Below, in pieces: positions 57,565 through 64,000 of a DNA stretch of 64,000 nucleotides. The stretch covers positions 65,509,277-65,573,276 of the forward strand of contig NC_087066.1 in assembly GCF_963678635.1 (NCBI RefSeq), in the 5' to 3' direction. The notes under the pieces were generated by a model. That model was given only the letters and a program-made list of their open reading frames with translations. It was not told where the DNA came from and made no database searches. Each line of letters starts with the position of its first letter. Position 1 is the stretch's first letter. A program made the position numbers and the translations under genes. This stretch comes from Symsagittifera roscoffensis. Its lineage: Eukaryota; Xenacoelomorpha; Acoela; Convolutidae.

Positions 57565-58299
57565 ATGTTTGACCTCGAAACTTTCCGAAATCTGAACGAC
57601 GAATTGAAATACGAGCTGTATAAAGACTTAGTCGAAAATGTTACTTATTTTAAACGAATTATCGAAAACTTAACTGTATCAACGAAAGAGGAAGAAAGAG
57701 GAAACAAATTTTTTGATCTAGAAAATTTTAAAAACACGGGCAATTCGAAAATTACAGAAAATAAATTTGAAAACGAATGGAGCAAGATTGGAACTCGGAG
57801 CAGAAATCAGAACAAACGAAGCGAAAATAACCAAGAAAGCAAGAATAACCAAGAAATCAAAATACAAGCAACCAATATTCAAGAAGAAAAATTCGACCAG
57901 CAACGAAAACATTTATTTTTACCACGAGAAGGAGAATATTCTGGCCTATTACTGGGAGACTCAATTGTTAACAGAATCAATGGGGAACAAATATCGGAAA
58001 ATGTGTTGGCGAGAGGATTTGGTGGGCACAAAATTTCTGCATTGCTGGAACGCGTGAGAAACAGTAAATCGCGACATTTTAAACATGTAACTACGCTAAT
58101 TGGAATAAATGACTGCCTCTCAAGTGATTTCGACGCGAAGGAAGCCGTGAGTAGATTAGAAAAACTAATTTATCTCATAAATCATAAATTCTCCCCAGAA
58201 ACAATTTCACTATGTACTGTAACTCCCTTAGGCGCTTTTAGAAAATTTAGATTCTATAATTATTCCATATGGATTGAAGGTTTTTTGTCCAAACGATGA
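57565..58299 (+). CDS. LINE ORF1 with SGNH-like motifs
   Basis: A 244-aa frame from an ATG. The first 125 residues are charged and Asn/Lys/Glu-rich, possibly a coiled coil. Then LLLGDSIVN, FGGHKIS and LIGIND match SGNH blocks I, II and III. The block V DxxH is not reached, so the protein appears truncated at the deletion. ORF1 proteins with esterase-like domains are known in CR1-type LINEs; the exact clade here is not assigned. Confidence 0.6.
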   Translation: MFDLETFRNLNDELKYELYKDLVENVTYFKRIIENLTVSTKEEERGNKFFDLENFKNTGNSKITENKFENEWSKIGTRSRNQNKRSENNQESKNNQEIKIQATNIQEEKFDQQRKHLFLPREGEYSGLLLGDSIVNRINGEQISENVLARGFGGHKISALLERVRNSKSRHFKHVTTLIGINDCLSSDFDAKEAVSRLEKLIYLINHKFSPETISLCTVTPLGAFRKFRFYNYSIWIEGFLSKR

Positions 58300-58363
58300 G
58301 ACCAGAATTAGTTCCTCAACAAAAACAATTGGATAACAACTGCCGACATTATCATTAGTTGCC

Positions 58364-58885
58364 TTGCTTCATTGTCTTGTTTTAACACATTTAGATTATT
58401 CAGCAATTTTTTTACAACAAATTAATGCTACTTTGATGCTATCTCTGGAGAAACAGTTGAACTGGGCGCTAAAAAGAACATATTTCAGATCGAATTTTAA
58501 ATCTTCTTCCCTTCTTCGCATTAGCAAATCGTTCATTGGAATCGAGAAAAGAATTGAGTTAAAGTGTATAACATACTTATACCAATATCTTACAAACAAA
58601 AAGAAGGCTTTTGAAAATACACTGAGACTACCGACTGCCAATTATAGGCTCAACGAAAGAACGAAACAAATTATTTTTGACAAACATTGTTCGACTGCTT
58701 CTCTACAAAAATCATTTTTTCATTTGACTTCTAAAAAATGGAATTCACTGCCCATAATTTTGCGCAATTTAGAAAAATCGAAAACAGAATTCAAGAAAAA
58801 ATTGAAAGAATTTTACGTGAGTGAATTGAGAAACAATCCTATATGTACTAATACAAATACGTGGCGTGATTACCGTTTTTGCTAG
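58364..58885 (+). pseudogene. LINE RT C-terminal fragment
   Basis: 173 codons. LVLTHLDYSAIF, then LEKQLNWALKRTYF and KKWNSLPIILRN..SKTEFKKKLKEF match the region after the RT fingers and palm in Jockey/CR1/L2-like LINEs. It has no start of its own; it is the residue of a longer ORF2. Confidence 0.65.
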
Positions 58886-59257
58886 TTCTATATTTTTTAA
58901 TTCAGTTTAATTTTTCACACATTGCTTGAAAGAGAAACTGTATATACTCTGCATATACGTTGTATAATTGGACTATCTGTAAAATTGTTTGTAAAGTTTT
59001 ATTACCAGCTTGTTCCTAATTCTTAAATCTTTAATTTTCTATAGTATCCGAAACTTCATATACTTTAATCAACCAATTTCCGAACTGTAACTGATTTTGT
59101 TTTTTTTTGTTTTGTTTATTGCTTGTTTTCTGATGTTTTGTTTTTGTTTGATGTAACCAATGAATTTATAACCAATTTTAATATTTACACTTTGCTACAC
59201 TGATGCCTCGGCTTTTTATTGTATAGTAATTCAAGTGTTCTTTCTTCTTCTTCTTCT

Positions 59258-60027
59258 ACATCTAGAGATATAAAATTTTCATTGGGCTCAAGACTAATGC
59301 TCTCTAAGATGTCTCTCGCATCTAGTGAGTTGGTTTCGATGTTTGCGCCCTCAACTTGCAAGAACCTTGTTCAAGTTATCATAAGAGCTACCAGGCAATG
59401 AGAGGAGCGGTCAAAATGGGGTACTTTCTTTATGCACCTTCGCCAACCCATAAAGCCTGGCGGGCTGCCCACCAGTAAACCTTATCCTTGTTCAGAGATT
59501 TTGTTTTATTTCGTCTTTTTTCTTCATAACCAACAACTCCTTATTGATATCTCTTTCTAACTTCATAACAATCGCACCACTTGTTAATAGGGGCGAAATT
59601 TATCACTTTGTATTTTATGTGGCATGTGGGGGGGATCGTTTTCAAAAAAAATCTCAAATTGAAAAGAAATTCATTTTTTTTTTTTAAATTTAGTTTTTTA
59701 TAAAAGTTTTCATGTTATTACTGCTTCATAGGCCTCAAAAGACAGTCAGAATTTGCAGGGTTTCGCCCTGATTTGAGCAGTCTTGTTAAGTTTTGCTATC
59801 AAAAGTGCTTAAGTTCAAGGCGTTCGCTGAGATCTTCCCATTGTTTTAAGATTTTCATTTTTGTGGTCGGAACTTTTTGTGCTACTTGCACCGAACTGAT
59901 TTTGCTTGTTTCTTTTTGCGTTTCTTTAGTAGGTGCACAGTTATTTTGATAGACTGACTATGAGTTACTAACTCGAAAACGTCTCGTTCTCATTGACTTG
60001 TTTTAATCCTACTAATTTTTTTTTCAG
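59258..60027. other. Remaining PLE fragment and upstream region of the ATPase-beta exon (copy 3)
   Basis: 59258-59620 continues the PLE RT fragment interrupted at 57475 (minus strand). The rest is the AT-rich stretch directly upstream of the exon, with a polypyrimidine acceptor at 60015-60027. The promoter was not identified. Confidence 0.5.
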
Positions 60028-60140
60028 AGTGATTATGGAGTCGTTTCGACAAACAGCAAGTCAGAACTGGGCCGACTTTAAGGTGTTTCTGTACAACAAG
60101 GAAACCAAAGAAGTTGGTGGCAGAACTGGAAAAAGTTGGG
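60028..60140 (+). CDS. ATP1B: Na+/K+-ATPase beta subunit first coding exon (ancestral-like copy)
   Basis: ATG at 60035, acceptor tttcag before 60028, donor gtatgtg from 60141, phase 1. The encoded N-terminus reads through WADFKVFLYNKETKEV to GGRTGKSWG, the family motif that directly precedes the membrane span. The beta subunit is a type II membrane glycoprotein required for folding and delivery of the Na+/K+-ATPase alpha subunit. This copy keeps the conserved Gly and Ser that copies 1 and 2 have lost, and it adjoins unique downstream DNA. It is therefore the best candidate for the functional exon. The next exon was not found before 64000. Confidence 0.85.
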
Positions 60141-61360
60141 GTATGTGTATGAACATGTCTATTTATAGCTAATGCTAAAATGTTGGCAATAGCTTTTCGG
60201 CCAGCGAATCTGAACCCAAGTTATTTAACCTATTAAAGAAAAGCTAAATTATAAAAGGGGCCCTTCCGTTTAGGTACGGTTGTGCTCAACCCATTTGAAA
60301 TATCGTTGTTTTGGCATATTTGAAATATCGTTATCGTATCGGCGAAATTTGTTTTGATCTTCAACTCAATCAAGTGCAGTCGGTTTGTTAGTCAAAGCAT
60401 TTCTTGAAACTGTTGCAATTCGCAGATCAAATCTGTTATAATCGGACTATTTTTTTTCAAACACAAATTGCAAAATTAGTCTGCTAGCATTGAAAGGAAG
60501 GTTTAAATTTCTATAAAACTATTAAGCTATTATAACTGCTTGGAACTGAATCAGATAATCCAAGAATAAAATAGTTTTAAAATGTATCAGTATAAGTGAG
60601 TTTTTTTTAGTTGTGGTCATCTAAGATGATGTTTTCATAGGATGCAGGTTTTGTTATTTGGCGGAGAACACAACAAAATTTGATTGCATCAGTCGGTGAC
60701 CATAATTTAAATTGAACTATTTTTCAAGACTATAAGCTTCAGGTTTTTTGACCTCATATTCATAGATCGTATTCTTCTACACTTTATTGTCCGCTTAAAA
60801 GGACATTTTTTGCCACAAACTAAATAGAACATTTCTATAGTTAATGCCACCGCAATGTCGAAGTTTCCACGTAATTGTGGTATGACTGGATGTATTGGCT
60901 CATGGAATGGCATGCAAGGTAGAAAAACTTCGCTTCCCATGTGTAACTCCCGCTACTTACATTCATGAAACCATATAACCAATTGCTGTGCAAAGGGCTC
61001 ATACTGTTCTGACCATGGTAATTTAAGAAAGCAGTGGGGTGGGTTAGATAATAATTCGGAGACTTGGAGATTGTAGCCAAAATAACGTTTAGAGGCATTT
61101 CTTACTCGTTACATAGTCCATTAAGTGCGAAGTAGACTGAAAACATATAGTTTTTCTCAACTCTGAAACAATATATTTTTTGCTGGAATCCACATCATGA
61201 TTTAGCGAAAATGCGAGCGGTATTCTTAAGTATCTCAAAGACTTCAGAAAGATTCAACTACTAGATCCGAGAGAAACGTAGGGTTGTATAAATGATCAAT
61301 TCGTTTTTGTTGAAAGCTATGAAAAGCATGACTGAAAGAAAATAAAATTGAAGTTTTAAT
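60141..61360. other. First-intron-like DNA of the ATPase-beta gene (copy 3)
   Basis: AT-rich; nothing recognised beyond short open frames that repeat with the unit. Confidence 0.45.
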
Positions 61361-62300
61361 TTAGTTCATGGGGCATGACGTCACAGTTCTAGATATCGCT
61401 GTCATTATTTTTTTTGCGAAAACATAGGAGATCGTGATACGAAAGCGGCAGTATTCGAATTTTTGAGTCTCTGTTTGTAGGAGATTGAGAGTCCATCTAA
61501 TTGCTTTCTTCTCTAGGTTTTCAACTAATTTCAGCTGTTCTGTTTGGTTTCCAGACTTCAGACCCGTATGATATAATTGGTTCAATTTAGCCACAAGGAG
61601 GTATTTAGCTTTGATGACAGAGATACACTCTTAGATAATTTTTTTCTTAAATTGGTAGAATGCTCCAATGGTTTTTGCAACTGATTTCCCAGAGTTGGCA
61701 TAGCGAGAGGTTTTTGGAGACCATAGTTACCACATCTTCCTCAGTATGAGCTTCCAAAAGCTCGTAGTCGTTTCGATTGTTGAAAACGTTTGAAGACCAG
61801 GTTATGACGTTGATAACCATTTGTACTTCTGATGGATGGGTTTGTTGATAGCAGCTAGTAGCCCGCAAAGCCAAAATATAATGAGTTTAAGCCAGTTGTT
61901 AGATCGTTGATGAGGCAGATAAACAATGACGGGCCCAAAATGGTGCTCGAGGAGCTCGCTAGTATAGTTGAGCCAGCCGCTGAAACAATTTCTTTAGTAA
62001 AGTTAAACCAGCCGCTGAAACCCGTTGCTTGCAATTTTTCAGGGAGCTTTCAGTTAATTTCGCGATTTTTAGACCAATTCTAAATGATAAATTTTCAAAA
62101 AATCATGATTTACCAAGTCAGAAGCTTTGTCAAAGTCAGTGTATGTTGACCAGATGTGTTTAGCTTTTTCATCCTCGGCTCGGTTGTAATTTTCGTCAGG
62201 AAACTCCAACAATTGATTTGTTGGATCTTTTAGGTCGAAATCCAGTATGGGTTTGACGGAGTTGTCTCAGTGTTTCAGCTGACAATTTGTCAAGAATGAG
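61361..62300 (-). pseudogene. Decayed LINE reverse transcriptase in the ATPase-beta intron
   Basis: The minus strand shows TDFDKASDLVNHDFLK (about 62110), then STILGPSLFICLINDL with FAGY in place of FADD (about 61880-61960), and at 61361-61594 the C-terminal LVENLEKKAIRWTL. Stops and frameshifts are numerous. It is the only copy that includes the RT core, so the partial LINE ends in unit copies 1 and 2 derive from it. Confidence 0.65.
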
Positions 62301-64000
62301 TTTTTTTGAGCACTTTCAAAACCAAGAGAAGAAGTCTTATGGGCCTATAGTCAGTCATTGATTGTTCTTCACCACTCTTGTATATTGCATATATTTCCTT
62401 AAGTTTCCTCATTTCTGGGTGCGCCTTTGTTTGTAATCGTGTTGACAAGAAGGTGTAACGAATTTTTGAGATAAACATTCATAGCTCGATTAGCATATTG
62501 TTTCCTAATTTTTCCGGTCCCATTGCTTTGTTTGCGTTCAAGATTTTACAAACTTTTTGGTTTCCTCTTCCTCTTACTTCCTTCATTGAGTAAGTTTGTT
62601 AGGTCTCTGTTGGTTTATCTTATTGCTTTTTCTTTCGATCCTTAGCTTCTATCTTCCGTTTTTATCTTTTCGTTTCTTGCCAATTTGGTTCTTTGCAAAC
62701 CGTTTGAAACCGTTTGTTTTGCTAGTTGCCAAAGGTTGCTGAAGTTGAAGCACACTGTCAAGTGTATGTTGGTTTCGATGGTTGCAAAGGGGTGTACAGG
62801 CAGATCTTCTGTAGTCAGTTCGTTTTTCTTCAATGGCAGCAACATAATGTTAACGTGTAGTATACATTTTCCAGTTGATCTAAGCTCAGTCAGAATATAT
62901 GGTGTTTCAACACGACTCGCGAATTGTAAATTTTTGCCTTGTTCGTGGTCGAAACAACAAAAAGTCCAGTTGAACACGATCTGCAATGTTCGAACGATGG
63001 GGGTTTTACGTTGTTGGGTTTCAATTTCAGTCCACAAATTGAATAAAAGATCTTTCTGACCATTTTCGGAGTCTTCGTTATGTGTAGGGCTCTGACTGCG
63101 TTGTTCAGTGATTTAGCACCAATGGTAAGCATACAGCAGGCTGCTGAAAACCTTTAACAAGGACACCTTGACCGGGCCGGATTTTCGTGTTCAATTAGCC
63201 GAAACTATTTATGCATTAAGTAGTTCAAGTCACGAACAGATGACTGACTGATGAATATTCCGTAGCCTTGGAGGTTTTTTCTTTTGAATTAACTTTTTTA
63301 ATGCTTTGTAATTTTCCTTAGCTGTGTTTGAGCGTCTTTTGGCTATTTTTTAAACCTGAGTTCTTGAAGTGCAGAGTCGCCTCCTGTGTCAACGGAGAAA
63401 CTTCAGTATGGCTAGCAAAGCATAATCTACTAAATTCATTCGAATAAAGCAGCTTCGCAGTGATTTCGTCATCTCTTGGATTGGGAATTTTTACGTCAGT
63501 ACTTCAAGTCCCGTAGATGTCAATTTAAACTGGGCGTGGGAGGTTAAACAATCACCTGGAATGTTTTGGCTGTTTCGCGTATCGCAGTAGCTTGAGCTCT
63601 GACAGAGGATCAACTTTAACTCGTTCTATATTTTATTGTTACACTTGTAAAAATTGTTAGTTTCTCTTTTTCATTGCAGAGATAGCACAATAGCTAAGAT
63701 ATATTAGGTACTTAATAGGTAGCAGTTCGAGGCATAAATACAGAGTTATACCTTGACCGAAGCTTGAGAGACCGCGAGCAATCTAATAAAAGATCCGATG
63801 ACATAAGCAAAAAAAGGTCCGTCGCACGCTGTCTAGTTGTGCTAGGAACTCTTTGCAAGTTGTTGATGTTAAGTGAATATATACATTGTTACCATTTGGT
63901 TGGTGCAATAGAACAATTAAAGTAGCTGCAAATGTACCATAAAGTGTTTTAGATCCCTTTTCACTGACTTGCGGCTATCAGTTGTTCATTTCCTATTTTC
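62301..64000. other. Unassigned unique DNA
   Basis: Short open frames only (for example 62642-63132 on the minus strand). Part may be the upstream region of the decayed LINE. No beta-subunit exon, tRNA or repeat was recognised. Confidence 0.4.

Larger units (their letters stand above)
57476..59257 (+). mobile_element. Internally deleted LINE (SGNH-type ORF1 joined to RT C-terminus)
   Basis: The insertion is exactly definable by comparison with unit copies 1 and 2. It holds ORF1 near its start and the last part of an RT ORF near its end. The RT core and endonuclease are missing, and it ends with a (ttc)n tail. An 18-bp stretch (aaactcttcaccaaatta) is repeated at the left edge. Retention of both ends with loss of the middle differs from usual 5' truncation. 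Confidence 0.75.
56822..61721. repeat. 3118-bp tandem unit, copy 3, split by a LINE
   Basis: Same unit, with 1782 bp inserted at 57476-59257. It ends ...tttttggagacc and then continues into unique DNA, so this is the copy attached to the original right flank. Confidence 0.9.

Noticed and set aside
62642-63132. Possible second exon of the ATPase-beta gene or an independent gene
   Set aside because: The open frames are on the minus strand and do not resemble the beta-subunit membrane span or ectodomain.

Overview
The window is eukaryotic and almost certainly animal. It carries Ty3/gypsy-type LTR retrotransposons, a Penelope-like element (PLE) and LINE fragments. On the plus strand a short exon with consensus splice sites encodes the N-terminus of a Na+/K+-ATPase beta subunit. 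Non-coding DNA is AT-rich. No bacterial gene, tRNA, rRNA or CRISPR was seen. The phylum cannot be fixed from this sequence.

The dominant content is one family of very large LTR retrotransposons. Element 1 (minus strand, about 13002 down past base 1) has a 5' LTR, a PBS-like site, a 2.5-kb leader with minisatellites, ORF1 (334 aa), an intact 2633-codon capsid-protease-RT-RNase H-integrase-macro-domain-like ORF2, and the start of a third ORF that leaves the window at base 1. Element 2 (24534-50738, minus strand) is a complete but inactivated relative. It is about 26.2 kb long with matching 886-bp LTRs, the same ORF1/ORF2 order, and about 11 kb of further coding-like sequence (ORF3) that includes a domain with SGNH hydrolase motifs. 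Element 2 sits inside the RT gene of a minus-strand PLE: the N-terminal RT half is right of 50738 and the C-terminal RT plus GIY-YIG endonuclease is left of 24534.

Between the two elements (13.0-24.5 kb) are rearranged relics of the same family: LTRs in both orientations, leader pieces and decayed ORF3 tails, partly in a 2.49-kb tandem duplication and partly in inverted arms. To the right (50.6-61.7 kb) a 3118-bp unit occurs three times. Each copy carries the end of the LTR, the PLE RT fragment, the ATPase-beta exon and the end of a LINE RT. The third copy is split by a 1782-bp internally deleted LINE whose ORF1 has SGNH-like motifs. From 61.7 kb to the end the DNA is unique, with the rest of a decayed minus-strand LINE and no further recognised exon.

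The most unusual points are the giant gag-pol-plus-ORF3 architecture, the macro-domain-like Pol C-terminus, a conserved hairpin plus internal copy of the polypurine tract inside pol, the conserved -1 frame relation upstream of capsid, and element-specific short words repeated many times. All alignments and counts here were made by eye.
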